Positions 1-11,327 of a DNA stretch of 64,000 nucleotides are shown here, piece by piece; positions within the stretch are counted from its first letter, which is position 1; every line of letters starts with the position of its first letter. The position numbers were made by a program, and so were the translations under genes. The notes beneath the pieces were generated by a model, which saw nothing but the letters and a program-made list of their open reading frames with translations, did no database searches and was not told the origin of the DNA. Location: contig OX463788.1 in the NCBI GenBank assembly GCA_949825025.1, forward strand, positions 32,924,878-32,988,877, given 5' to 3'. This stretch comes from Siphlonurus alternatus (taxonomy: Eukaryota > Arthropoda > Insecta > Ephemeroptera > Siphlonuridae).

Positions 1-1860
1 ACGTTCTGACAAATAGGAAACCAGCGGCTACCGAAACCGTGTTGCATTGACGTCACTTGTGCTGCACGGATAATTTTGGTCAATATTTTTTTTCAGACAG
101 TTAGGACAAAGTATTCTCGTAGAAAAAAATTCCACCCATGCTCCATAAACCCGATGTTAGGATTTATTATATTTTTTCAAGTAAATTTAACGTTACACAT
201 ATAATTTGGGCTAAAATGTAACTGATGTTATATTCTGCGTGTCTATAGGTTTTGCTACATATGGACAAATATAGGCTAGAAGGACAACGAGTCTGCAATT
301 TAAATTATTTTCTTTGTATAGACATTTTATCGGCCCTAATTGTTTGTCTCAGTTGCACGCGTTCAAAGTAATAGGAACCACGTACTTAATTAATTACATC
401 ACGCGGCTACAAAGGGTTGCGCAATCTAAAAGCCGTGGCATTACGTGGAGGACACGGAGATCCGCTTCAAAATTTTACGTGACATTAACTATGAGTTTAT
501 ACATAATTTTTTGTCATTTTTGCCAAGGGTTGGGACAAATTCAACTAGGAAATTTGGGCTAAAACACACAAAAAAATTTTTTTTTTGTAAAATGTCAGTA
601 GAAAGACAATAAGTAGGACATTGTAATTTATTTTTTACATTTCCTTCATTATCAGGTTAAACCTCCTCCACCGTTTTAAACGTACAGACAAACCCAAGTC
701 AATTACCGATTTAATTAGTAAATTAATCCCAATTTTACAAAAATGGTTCATTATGTATCTGATAGATGGCGCTCCAGTCGCGAAAAATTATTTTCACCGC
801 TTTATTTAAAGTACCTATTTTTCAAAAAACTCACATTTATGCATTAAATGCAATGATTCAGCTCTTCTAATTAGTAACAAGATAACGTACTAAGTTATTA
901 AGTTCACTTTGAAAACTTGATCTCTTTTGTAAAGTGACACATTTAAGAAAAATCGTAGAAATTAACTCTCTGAAGTACAATGCATAAGCCTATAACATGG
1001 TAAAATACTTGGCCTTACTTCTTTAATTTTCTAATTTTCTAAGCCTGCTATTTCATTTTTGTTATATAATATGTGAAGAATAGTTAAAAAAGTACAAAAT
1101 GAAATACACTTCAAAACTCTGGTCTAGGAATTACTAAAAGGAGATCATTACGCGTTTCTGTCTTGAAGAACTTTCTGCAAGATACAGTCCAGGTTGAAAT
1201 GATTCGTTTCAAAATTTTGAAACTAATTTATTACTAAAGCAATGACCAAGAATGTTACATCAAACGATTTCTTATTAAATTCTGTGTCTATTATTTGTGA
1301 AGCATTTTTGTTGACACTTCGTCTGTAAAAAGATATTACCGAAAATGTTCATCTCGCGATCGAAAGGGTTAACAGAATAGTCGCCATTTTTCCTGACACA
1401 GCTGGTTGTTGGACGCGAATGAGCCTAGCCTGTTTTTTTTGAAAATGTAGGTGTTTATCTGCACTTCTACGGACAGGAATGTTACAATATCATAAAATAT
1501 GGAACTTGTAACGTTTGAGTAAATAATCTTTATAAGAATTGTAATGTTTTTCGTCTAAAAGTGAGCTAGCGAAGTTCATGGTATGCTACCGCTGTGTGAC
1601 ACAAGGTAAAGTTTACTTTTAATTATTATTTATTTATTTTTATTTATTTTGTTATAATTAATCAAATAGAAATACAAGGTCAAACTACTCAAACATCATC
1701 CTCCCTCCTTCATTGATTTTTCTTGTACTGTGTGTGTGCATATATTTATACCTTAATTTAATTTGTATTAAATGTGACTGCAATGCTTTATAATTTGAAC
1801 ATCCTATTAGCTCTAATATAACTATGCATACGTACTGTATGCATAGCATACCGGTATATA

Positions 1861-1910
<50 letters not shown>

Positions 1911-2274
1911 CATACATACATACATACATACATACATACATACATACATAAAATATAATGAATATATTTTATATATGGATACTGTATATGCATACTACCT
2001 TCAATGCATCAAAATTAAGTGGGATTGTTTTAGAAAACTAAGATTGCAGAGATATTTATAAAATTAGTGTATTTCTCTAGCTATATTTCTCATACATTAA
2101 AAAATATATATTTTATACAATTTACTCCATGGTTTTTGTTACTGCGTGTATATTGTTTGTTTACTTTCTGTTTATTATTTGTTTCTTATGTTCAACAATT
2201 TGACACTGTGTAAAAGTTTACATTTAAATAAGGAAGCTACGTTACTGATGTCACCCGGCCTGATTGTGCCGCAG
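1..2274. other. Non-coding stretch upstream of the readable ETS exons
   Basis: I see no exon with convincing protein similarity here. The stretch is AT-rich and contains a TA run followed by a CATA run at about 1861-1950. It could be an intron of the ETS gene, because the exon at 2275 begins at an acceptor-like site and the usual N-terminal and Pointed-domain parts of an ETS1/2-type protein are not in the window. Confidence 0.5.
1861..1950. repeat. Compound microsatellite (TA)n-(CATA)n
   Basis: A long TA dinucleotide run passes directly into about ten CATA units. The open frames crossing it are only repeats of a few residues and are not genes. Confidence 0.95.
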
Positions 2275-2460
2275 GTAGAGAAGATGAAGTGCCAGCTTCC
2301 CCCCTCCACTAAGTTTGGCAAGCCAGGTCGCGATGAGCGCACCAGCCTTGACTCGGACGACTCTAGGATCTGCGGCTCTGAGACGAGCACCGACACCAGA
2401 GAGGCGGGGACAGACAGTTTCAAAGGCAGTGCCAAGACCCTCGCTGTAGTGGATCCCAAG
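2275..2460 (+). pseudogene. ETS locus, first readable exon
   Basis: The open frame starts VEKMKCQLPPS and ends AVVDPK, followed by a GTGAGA donor, phase 0. The composition is low-complexity and acidic with Ser and Thr, as in the linker of ETS proteins. I cannot align it to a named domain. The acceptor (GCCGCAG) lacks a strong pyrimidine tract. Confidence 0.5.
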
Positions 2461-2626
2461 GTGAGAGGACCACTTTAGGAGGGAAAGAGGGGGGTATTTT
2501 GAAGTAAAATAAGAAACTTCATTGATATGATGCACCCATAAATTAAAAACATTAAAAGAACAATTACATCAAAACATTGTTGTTTTACAATCAGTGCTAA
2601 TATAATATATATCTTTAGTGTCGCAG

Positions 2627-2888
2627 GCTACAACCAGCTGGAGGCGCTGCAGCAGGCGTCGCCACAGCAGCTGGCTGAGCTGACTGGCCAATGGTGTGTT
2701 TGTGCCTCAGTACCATGACCCGGACGCAGAGTACCATTCTCTGGATCACCCTGGGGCCAACGGACACTCCACACACCCCTCCCCCTACCACCACCTTGAG
2801 AGCTCACCAGAGTTCTACTCCAGCGAACCAGGAGCCCTGCTGGAGCACACTTATCAACCACATTATCCCAAGAGCTACAGCAGCAGAG
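2627..2888 (+). pseudogene. ETS locus, linker exon with frameshift
   Basis: Two frames each make good protein. The first half reads AGYNQLEALQQASPQQ and the second half VFVPQYHDPDAEYHSLDH, with a shift near 2690. The 3' donor is GTGAGT, phase 1. The entry frame also disagrees with the preceding exon (phase 0), so there is probably a second lesion or a mis-chosen acceptor; another AG lies at 2617-2618. Confidence 0.5.
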
Positions 2889-3151
2889 GTGAGTTTCAGT
2901 CACTGTAGTTGCACATTTTGAAAAAAAAAAAAAAAAAAAGTTTTAGGTAATATCCTTATTAATATTTTATTATTACTTGCTCCATCCTAATTTGCAAGTT
3001 CCGAAATATCTTGTTGAAACTTAATATTTACTACTGTATAGCCTGTGTATTAACCTAAAATAGTGTTGATAAAATTATTAGCCCTTTATGTTTGTTGCAA
3101 ATGATATTCTAATTAAGTTTCAGTGTTTTTAATTTCTATACATTGTTTCAG

Positions 3152-3416
3152 GTCACTATAGTCCCCCACATGATGCCTATAGTGACCCCTATGGTAGGCC
3201 CACACTGCGACACTTCCCGCTTCCAGACAGTGCCTAGCAGCGTGCACTCTGGGGGTGGTGGGGGCGATCACTGGGCATCAGCGAGCCCTGGCAATGACCT
3301 GGATCCTCCCCACTCTCACCCCCACCCCGCCTACCTCCAGCACCACGCTCCACCAGGGGGAGCAGAGAACAAGCCAACCCCAGCTCTGCAGAGTGCAATG
3401 CTGGCAGGATATTCAG
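3152..3416 (+). pseudogene. ETS locus, linker exon with frameshift and TAG
   Basis: The exon enters in phase 1 after TTGTTTCAG and reads GHYSPPHDAYSDPYGRP, then meets TAG at 3235. The adjacent frame continues as SSVHSGGGGGDHW and ends SAMLAGYSG at a GTGAGT donor. The ending resembles the ALAGY(T/S)GSGPIQ junction just before the ETS domain in ETS1/2. One inserted or lost base would explain the switch. Confidence 0.6.
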
Positions 3417-3754
3417 GTGAGTGAACCAACCAAATAATGAAGATTGGCTAGACTAAAGAAATTCATTAAAACACATTAGGCCAAATATAAAAGTTAGAAA
3501 CAGATTATAAAATTTTAACAATAATTATTTATCAATTATTATAATAACTTTGTTTCGAACTTTACCTCAGTAAGAAATTAAGTTAAAAACAGGACACAAG
3601 AAATAATTAAAACACGGTATTAATTACTAGAAACTACTGTATCTAAATGAATTTTTGAAATTCTCACATTTTAGGATAGATACATTACTGATGTAACTTA
3701 ATTAAAATTAAAAGTTGGCACACAAAGCCTGAACCTCATGTTTTACCGACACAG

Positions 3755-4041
3755 GTGGCGGAGGCCCATGCTTCACCGGCTCCGGGCCCATCCAGTTGTG
3801 TCAGTTCCTGCTGGAGTTGCTGACGGACAAAGCATGCCAGGCGTTCATCTCGTGGACAGGCGACGGCTGGGAGTTCAGATGAGGTGGCTTGACGATGGGG
3901 CATCCACAAAAATAAGCCCAAGATGAACTACGAGGAGCTGAGCCGCGGCCTGCGCTACTACTACGACAAGAACATCATCCACAAGACTGCCGGCAAGAAA
4001 TACGTGTATTGGTTTGTCTGCGACCTGCAGAATCTTCCAGG
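3755..4041 (+). pseudogene. ETS locus, main ETS-domain exon with deletion and stop
   Basis: The exon enters in phase 1 and reads [20 protein letters not shown], then [19 protein letters not shown], then stops. From about 3874 the other frame resumes as DEVA, stop, [20 protein letters not shown] and runs to LQNLPG and a GTGAGT donor (phase 2). About 14 nt are absent relative to the family. The DNA-contacting Arg pair in RGLRYYY is kept. Confidence 0.75.
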
Positions 4042-4394
4042 GTGAGTAGCCATCTCCTATCTGTTTTTACAGTCATTCCATCAGATGACACTGTTTTCTG
4101 TTATATCATTTTATCAATACTATTTAACACTGCCATATATATTGTTATTCTAGTATTTATGGTGTCTTGACGATGAAAATTAAAAATAAAGTTTAACAAT
4201 AATATCTGTTCAAACAGGGTTTTAATCATTGCCAAGCCCTTCTATAAATTGGGTTAATTATTCCTCCTATTTATAAAATGTTGCTAATTATTAACACAAA
4301 TAATACTAAAAAAAAAAAGTTTATGCTTAAAATTTATATGAAGTCTCAGATATGATATTTGATTACATCAACTAACAAGCTCGTTCGTTTGCAG

Positions 4395-4455
4395 CTACAG
4401 TCCTGAGGAGTTCCATGCAATGGTGGACCTCAAGCCGAAGAAGGAGGACGACTGA
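4395..4455 (+). pseudogene. ETS locus, terminal exon
   Basis: After TTTGCAG the frame completes the split Gly codon and reads YSPEEFHAMVDLKPKKEDD, then TGA at 4453-4455. It corresponds to the end of the ETS domain and the short acidic tail of ETS1/ETS2. It is intact by itself. Confidence 0.75.
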
Positions 4456-6205
4456 AGGACGGCAGAGTCACACTCGTAGGACGCACACACGAGCTCAAAG
4501 TAAGACCCCCTGTGGTTGGTCTGAGAGGACTTGGTTTTAAAAGAAAGTGCTGACGAACTTCATTCAATGTCAAGTGATTGTCCTTCCCCAGTGTTATGAA
4601 TATTAGTAATATTACTGAAGAACAAACTGTTTGTTAATTTCGGGATTGTTCCAGAAATTTTTACTGGACTAATCTTTGTGCGAAGTGCCTTTGTATATAT
4701 ATTGTAGTTACAATTATTATTATTAATTATGTTCATAATTTAAAATACAATACACTGTACAGTAAAGCATAATATATGCATGCAAATTTATCAAACCTCT
4801 CCAAATTGAAACACGTAAGATATATTAATATATTTATATTTTAATATACATACATATATGTTAAAATATCTTACGTGTTTAAATAAATTAAACATCATTA
4901 ATTAATATAATTATGTTCCTGCATGTCATATTTTTAGTAGCTGAATCGAAAGAAAATATTGTTAAACACACACAGTGTAAATTTTATGCGATTTTTTTTT
5001 TAGTACTGCATATATCATACTTAAAATTGAGATAAAATAAAAAATAATACAAGCAACAATGCAATAATTACGTGTATTACTGTTTACAAGTGTTATATAG
5101 TTTAACCAAAGAATGTAGTGACGTCATAGGCATTGCGGAAAGCATCTCCAGGTCACGTTTCCTCTTTTTGATTGTTATTTAGTAAATTTATTCAAGTTTG
5201 TAGGAGTGACTGATCTTTTCAACTTGTTTTCTAGAAAACACTAATATTTATAATTATTATATACATATTATTATATATATAATTATTATTATATTAATAT
5301 ATATAATTAATATGTTATGCATTTCAATTTTGAGAACGTTGAGGCTGTTTTTCTTGATCTAATAATAAAATTAATTTGCCTTAATTTCCCATTAAAATAA
5401 TTAATTAGTTGCACGCTAATCAAGTATTTTGTTACTCTTCATTTTTAGCTGCATGAACTTCCTCTATAAACATGTGCGTTACTGTATCAATATTAAAATA
5501 TTGAAACAAATTTATGCAAGTTATACTATAACAATGAAATCATTGAAGTAATTAATTTAAATTTTTTCAAGTTATTATTCGTGACATAATGTTTTCCACT
5601 TATTTTATGGGAAATAATTTAATATCTTCTAGCTGTATATTTATGAATTATGATAATTTTATGTGCCGTTTTCCATGAATAATTAATTAGGTAGTGATTA
5701 ATAAATTACTTAAATAATTATTAGCGTTAATGAATCATTTTGTTACTCATAATTCATAATTAAGAGTAAGATAACACGAAACATTGATTGTAGTAGTCCC
5801 ATTTGATTAACATGTAAACCTTTGCAACCTCAATAATTCGTATTTTTTTTTTTTTTTTTTTAGATACAGTTCTTGGCACCAAAAAAATGTAGAAAAAATT
5901 TCAAAATAATTGGTTGATACGTGGAATTTTCATGAAACTTACTTTGTTAGTGTGTATATTATTTATTTCAAATTTATAGCAGTTTTTGTTCGACTACATA
6001 ATATATTTTAACTATTATTATTATATTATTATGTGACTCACAACAAATGTGATGACTATGTCCATAATTCAAACCATAATTTACAAAAAAAATGAATTTT
6101 TCTCCCATTTTAAAATAAATCGGTGAGTTTGAGTCACACATGCCTGATTAACTAATTATAGAAAAAAAGTTATCATCTCTCGTCAAAGTATTTAACTCTT
6201 TAAAA
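4456..6205. other. AT-rich flank downstream of the ETS locus
   Basis: I see no coding signal. The ETS 3' UTR would lie at its start. An AATAAA hexamer occurs in the 4880s. A half copy of a TTAA-flanked MITE lies at 5764-5925. Confidence 0.5.
5764..5925 (+). mobile_element. Partial TTAA-flanked MITE (left half, family 1)
   Basis: It starts after TTAA with GAGTAAGATAACACGAAACA and follows the left arm of the full copy at 38434-38824 through the ACAGTTCTTGGCACC segment. The right arm is missing. Confidence 0.6.
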
Positions 6206-6209
6206 TGCA

Positions 6210-6311
6210 TGTGGGATAATGAGCTATACATTTTTTACTTATAGCTTTAACCATATAATTGCACTCACCTGTGTATAACAGATAGCTCATTAATTATTCC
6301 CAACGAGGGAC
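6210..6311. mobile_element. Short foldback MITE of the AATGAGCTAT family
   Basis: The left end GTGGGATAATGAGCTAT pairs with a right end containing GATAGCTCATTAATTATTCC and CGAGGGAC. It matches the ends of the copies at 34135-34335 and 49649-49815. The interior is short and decayed. Confidence 0.5.
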
Positions 6312-6763
6312 GATGTATTAATTTGTAAATTTGAAAATTCAATATATTACAGTCAAATTAATTTATTATATATGTGTGTGTATATATATACAATACATAC
6401 AACAATAATTCATATTAATTAAGCAATTATATGTTTTATATTTTTTCAAGTATATAGGTACGTGTATGCTTTTTATCATAATATTAAATTATAACTCACA
6501 TTATGGCTTTTAACTTTATAACTTATGTTTCCATAGTGTAAAGAAATTTTATTAAGTAAATTAATAAATTAAAAAAGTTTGTCTTCTTTCTGTTAATTGC
6601 AGACATTTTAACTTTTGAAATGTGTAAAAATTATAAATGAATGAAAAAAAAATTGTGAATACTCTTATATTAATTATTGGCTATTTTTCAATATTACAAA
6701 TAGAAGTTTTATAGAAGTAAAAAATTCTATCAAAACTAATTTTATTTTTATATTACAGAGCTG

Positions 6764-6818
<55 letters not shown>

Positions 6819-6821
<3 letters not shown>

Positions 6822-8378
6822 AGCACCCAAAGCCGAATTCGGGCAAAAGCCGAAAAAAATGCTCACATCTAGTTCTGCGCATCACGAAATGAGCCAAAGC
6901 CGAAGTGAGGTTTATTTTCGGCTTTGGCGCATTTCATTTTGAACAAAACTAGATCTGCTCAAATCGAAATGCGCCAAAGCCGATATGAGATTTTACTTCG
7001 GCTTTGGCGCATTTCATTTTGAGCAAAACTAGTTCTGCGCATCGCAGTTTGAGCAAAAGTCGAAATGATATTTTATTTCGGGTTTGGAGCAAAATTTTGA
7101 GCACATCTAGTTTTGCGCAAAATAAAGATGATTTTAATTTTAATGATATTAATTTTAATTTTTTAAAAAGAAAAATAAAAAACTAAGACACTAAACTTAT
7201 AATAAATATTATGAATATTGTGAACTAATATATATCTTTCAAGCGCTGTTTAAAAATAAATTAATTAGGGAAAAAATAATGACTTTAAAATGAAATCATA
7301 CATTGAGTATATGTACGTACATACCTTATAAAAAATATCATAGAATGTGTTGTTTTTATAAAACACTCCACCATTTCTGACACTTAATTACTATATTTGA
7401 TTATGTTTTTGTTAAATTAATAAATTTTTTTTGTTTTAAGAACTGCAGCTCAAATAAAATGGACATATACGCCACACGTTTTGAAGTATTCTTTAGGTTC
7501 ACTCGCCCTCACCATTAGAAATATTGTCATGCACGCACTTGTAAATTTCATAGTTCTATGTCTTAGAATTAGGCTATCATGCAATACAGGTTGTTATCGG
7601 TACAACGAGATAAGAAAGTAGCCTTTACCTCTGCAATGAAGTTTAACCCCATTTGATTGCCATAATATATGTTTATGTATTGTGGCTGCTAAAATGTTCG
7701 AAGAAATAGAACTATGAAATTTACAAGTGCGTGCATGACAATATTTCTAATGGTGAGAGCGAGTGAAACATGGTGAAACATAATCAAATATAGTAATTAA
7801 GTGTCAGAAATGGTGGAGTGTTTTATAAAAATAACAGATTCTACAATATTTTTTATAAGGTATGTACGTACGTATATACTGTATGATTACATTTTAAAGT
7901 CATTATTTTTTCCCTAATTAATTTATTTTTAAACAGCGCTTGAAAGATATTAGGTCACAATGTTAATAATATTTATTATAAGTTTAGTGTCTTTTAGTTT
8001 TTTATTTTTCTTTTTAAAAAATTAAAATTAATATCATTAAAATTAAAATCATCATCTCGTCATTAAAATCATATTTATTTTGAGCAAAACTAGATGTGCT
8101 CAAAATTTTGCTCCAAACCCGAAATAAAATATCATTTCGACTTTTGCTCAAACCGCGATGCGCAGAACTAGTTTTGCTCAAAATGAAATGCGCCAAAGCC
8201 GAAGTAAAATCTCATATCGGCGTTGGCGCATTTCGATTTGAGCAGATCTAGTTTTGTTCAAAATGAAATGCGCCAAAGCCGAAAATAAACCTCACTTCGG
8301 CTTTGGCTCATTTCGTGATGCTCAGAACTAGATGTGAGCATTTTTTTCGGCTTTTGCCCGAATTCGGCTTTGGGTGCT

Positions 8379-8381
<3 letters not shown>
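6819..8381. mobile_element. 1.56-kb palindromic foldback element inside a TA microsatellite
   Basis: The left end GTTAGCACCCAAAGCCGAAT and the right end are reverse complements, and pairing continues inward for about 700 bp per arm. A loop of about 150 bp lies near 7556-7708. TA runs flank both ends. Within each arm a unit containing TTCGGCTTTGGCGCATTTC and GCAAAACTAGTTCTGCGCAT recurs several times, so the arms are themselves built of short palindromes. The interior has no plausible transposase. Mirror-image open frames at 7004 and 8196 are a consequence of the palindrome. Related fragments lie near 16850-16960 and 18435-18615. Confidence 0.85.
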
Positions 8382-8432
<51 letters not shown>

Positions 8433-8790
8433 ATTACTTTTTGGTTATATATGTTTTAAGGGAATAAAATTACCTGTACTTTATATTATATGCATATACA
8501 CAGCAGAAAAATGTTTATAATACTTTCACTTTTTAAAAAAAGAGAAAACAAATTGCTATGAAAAAATCAATGTTGTGAACTGTGAATGTGAATTTTGGTG
8601 ATGTGTATATTTATACATTATAAAGTGTGGTTTCAAACAGAATACAGTTTGCAATATATAATTATTTATTTCACATAAATTATTGTGGTGTGCATTGCAG
8701 TTTACAGTTATTTTGTATGCAATAGAAGTTTAAATCAAACAATAATGATGTGCGTTAAGAAATTTTCTGTTATCGCACTCATTATTAAGT

Positions 8791-9105
8791 TGGTTGGTTA
8801 CCAATGGCGGAACTTGCTTTTCAACATTGTTCACAGTGCTCTCTGGGGCTCCTAATACCCAGTCTGCACGCCAGACAGTTAAGTACCGTTTCTTAGCGGG
8901 GCACGTATGTTGTTTGCACAACATTCCGCGGTCTTAATCACCCCAGCGGAGTATAGACAGCCGTAAACTGCCTTCCTCCTACCAACTCTTTCATCTAGAA
9001 GCCAGTCACACCCATTCCAAGTCGCGAAAAGTCTGCCGTATTCGGGATTTGAACCGGGGACCTCTCGGACGAGAGCCAAGTGTACTAACCACTACACCAA
9101 AGAGC
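8791..9105 (-). mobile_element. tRNA-Glu-headed SINE, tail type A
   Basis: Read on the minus strand it starts GCTCTTTGGTGTAGTGGTTA, a tRNA A-box region. It then has an anticodon-like arm with CTC in the loop (stem CTTGG/CCGAG) and the B box GGTTCAAATCC. The tail passes through a ratio of short conserved blocks and ends in GGTAACCAACC. Other copies with this tail are at 28564-29896, 35091-35417 and 60442-60759. Confidence 0.85.
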
Positions 9106-9153
9106 AAAGTTATTAAGTTATTATTAAGTCAAAAATTAAGCGAAGTTCTTAAG

Positions 9154-9632
9154 TTAATCAAAATTTTCCTCTTTTGGACCATACATTTCGTCCAAAATTT
9201 TCTCCATTTCAAGGTTTAATTTCTCCTGAAGTTCTGGAGAATCTGATTGCCACCACCCTAAGTACATCATGGTGTCTTTATACTGTTCCCTAGTCAAATA
9301 ATCTGGTAGATCTTTAGCCTTGATGTTTCTTATCTGCATTCTCTTTAGCTCCCTGGCCTCCCAATCCTCCATCACCTCTTCCCCCACCTCCTCCCCGGCT
9401 TCCCCCATCTCCTTCCTGGCCTCCCTCACCTCCTCCCTGGCCTCCCCCAACTCCTCCCTGGCCTCCCTCACCTCCTCCCTGGCCTCCCCCACCTCCTGAT
9501 CCTCTTCCCTTCTTCCTCCTCCTTGACTTCCCCTTCTTTAAGGTCAGCATGAGCGGAAGCGGCACCAACATGATCCTCTGCATCGTCCTCCATTGGTCCG
9601 TGCTGATGCTCCTTCAGCTCTCCAAAGGATGA
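9154..9632 (-). CDS. Unknown Glu-rich protein, C-terminal exon (possible frameshift)
   Basis: I do not recognise this gene. On the minus strand a likely acceptor (TATATAG) opens at about 9632 and the frame reads SSFGELKEHQHGPMEDDAED, an acidic stretch. It then passes into a repeated EAREEV(R/G) block that looks like a charged helix or coiled coil. The end is more ordinary: LPDYLTREQYKDTMMYLGWW, then a tail ending KEENFD and a stop at 9154. The acidic start and the repeat block lie in different frames, so one base is gained or lost near 9520, or an intron is missed. The 5' part of this exon with its acceptor and upstream intron is duplicated at 11330-11425. Expression is uncertain. Confidence 0.4.
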
Positions 9633-10066
9633 TTTTCTATATAAAAAATACACATTCATCAGTATAGTACAAAGCTGTAACAGATTACGCTTAACATTTA
9701 TAATATATAGCTATTGATGGATTTTTTAACTTTTTATTATCCACTCTGTTTGAACATATTTAAACACATATAATCATTATAGGCATTTAAATAATTAATT
9801 ATTATTTATTTAATAAATAATTTATTTATTAATTAATTAATTATTAATTAATTTATTATTAATTTATTTATTTATAAAAAATATTTATATTATTTAATAT
9901 TTTTAAACTTTTGTTGATTGCATTAAAAAGCATACATCAAGTTCATGTCAGTATATTCATTAAAAGTTAGTACAAAAAAAAAAAAAAAAAAAAAAAAAGA
10001 ACAATTTTACATAGTTACCGCGCATATAAAAGATATTCAACATTAAAAATGGAATGCAGATTAGAA
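9547..10066. repeat. Duplicated segment, copy 1 (partner 11328-11780)
   Basis: The exon start, the acceptor and about 400 bp of AT-rich intron recur in the same orientation at 11328-11780 with high identity. Examples are CAGTATAGTACAAAGCTGTA and AAATGGAATGCAGATTAGAA in both. This is a spaced direct duplication with an offset of about 1.75 kb. Confidence 0.85.
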
Positions 10067-10427
10067 ATTCAAATTTAATATGTAGCAATAAAATGAAAAT
10101 TAACAAAATATTATATTATGTTTTTGATCTTTAAAAATTAAACGACATTTTCACGCAGATAGGACTTTTTCGGACATTATATATTACTTTCTATGCAAAC
10201 TCTTTAACTGAATAAAACTTCTTGGATATTAGTACAATTTTTAATCTGAACGATTTATTGTTTTCTATCTCTTTCAGACAGCTTGGCAAAAAATCATAAA
10301 TCTTGGTGGTCTGGTACATTTGCACCCTCTATATATCCTCTATATAATGTGCCCCCAAGAAGCGTCCGCTAGCACCATTCACTGTGGGGCTGAGTAAGCT
10401 CAGAGAATGTTTGTCACAAGAAATTAA

Positions 10428-10794
10428 GGTAGAGATAACACGGATCAGCTGGCCCAATGCTAAAAAAATCACATTCATAAAAATTATGAAAAAAATTTAA
10501 AATGTTCTCCTCTACATCCCCTATCAGTAGGTAAAATATCAGGTATATAAAAACGAGCTAGTTTTCGAGTTAATTATTTTTAAAGTTGGCTAATTTAACA
10601 TGGAAGTTCCATTTCTCCATGTTAAATTAGAGAACTTAAAAAATTAATTACTCGAAAACTAACTCGTTTTTGTATACCTGATATTTCACCTATACTGATA
10701 GGGGATGTAGAGGAGAACATTTTAAAAAAATTTCATAATTTTTATGAATGGTATTTTTTTAGCATTGGGCCAGCTGATCCGTATTATCTCTACC
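10428..10794. mobile_element. TTAA-flanked foldback MITE, family 3
   Basis: TTAA lies on both sides. The left end is GGTAGAGATAACACGGATCA and the right end is its near reverse complement. The arms pair along their whole length around a centre with GGAAGTTCC near 10602-10615. Full relatives lie at 41074-41438 and 59598-59962. There is no coding capacity. The TTAA target suggests mobilisation by a piggyBac-type transposase (inference). Confidence 0.85.
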
Positions 10795-11075
10795 TTAATA
10801 TTATGAAATGATAAAAAATTAAGACGAATCATCTTTTTTTCTTTTTTCACTTATTGCAATTCAAAAATAATTAACAACTAATGCATGATGCAAACGCCTA
10901 GTTAGCTAGCAGGTACTTGTATTATACCAAAAATTTATACTTGCAATTTCATCGTAATTAATTTTCTTTATAGCACCGTAACTATTTTTAAATAATCATT
11001 GCAGTAATAAAAGTTATTTCAGTCAATTATCGTGCAATGGAGGAATTGGGGAAATATATAATAAATATATTATAG

Positions 11076-11076
<1 letters not shown>

Positions 11077-11118
<42 letters not shown>
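11077..11118. repeat. TA microsatellite
   Basis: An uninterrupted TA run in AT-rich sequence between the two duplicated segments. Confidence 0.9.
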
Positions 11119-11123
<5 letters not shown>

Positions 11124-11327
11124 CATAATATATATGATTAATTTAATTATTCAATTTTAATGAATGCAAACTGCACAGTACGTGCCTCTACACCAGATAA
11201 AGCAAAACTAAAATTAGTTATATACGGTAGAAAGTTCAATTTGATCCCTACTTCTATATTATAAGTATAATACACGCAACACGGAACCCATCAGAACAAA
11301 ATAGAGATGATTTTACTTACGAAAAAT

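Larger units (their letters stand above)
2275..4455 (+). pseudogene. ETS-family transcription factor (ETS1/ETS2/Pointed-like), frame-disrupted
   Basis: ETS proteins bind GGA(A/T) DNA in the nucleus through a winged helix-turn-helix domain. Five coding segments with GT/AG borders are recognisable: 2275-2460, about 2627-2888, 3152-3416, 3755-4041 and 4395-4455. The last two encode an ETS domain at the extreme C terminus, as in ETS1/ETS2/Pointed, including the recognition helix ([16 protein letters not shown]) and the tail ending in KKEDD. The frame is broken inside three exons: near 2690, near 3230 (in-frame TAG at 3235), and after GWEF in the ETS exon, where about 14 nt expected to encode the KLSDP region are missing and a TGA replaces an Arg codon. 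Junction phases from the second exon onward still agree, but the first junction does not. The first conserved Trp of the domain is Cys (IQLCQF) and a conserved Arg is Trp (YVYWF). CRBN and PLXDC show no such lesions, so I read this as a degenerate non-processed copy. Local assembly error is the alternative. Confidence 0.75.

Noticed and set aside
7004..8196. Two similar 60-residue open frames on opposite strands (MAHFILSKTSSAHR)
   Set aside because: They are mirror images produced by the palindromic element; no independent coding evidence.
9154..9492. EAREEV repeat as a pure simple-sequence artefact
   Set aside because: Partly rejected: the repeat is low complexity, but the non-repetitive C terminus and duplicated exon start argue for keeping it as a tentative gene.
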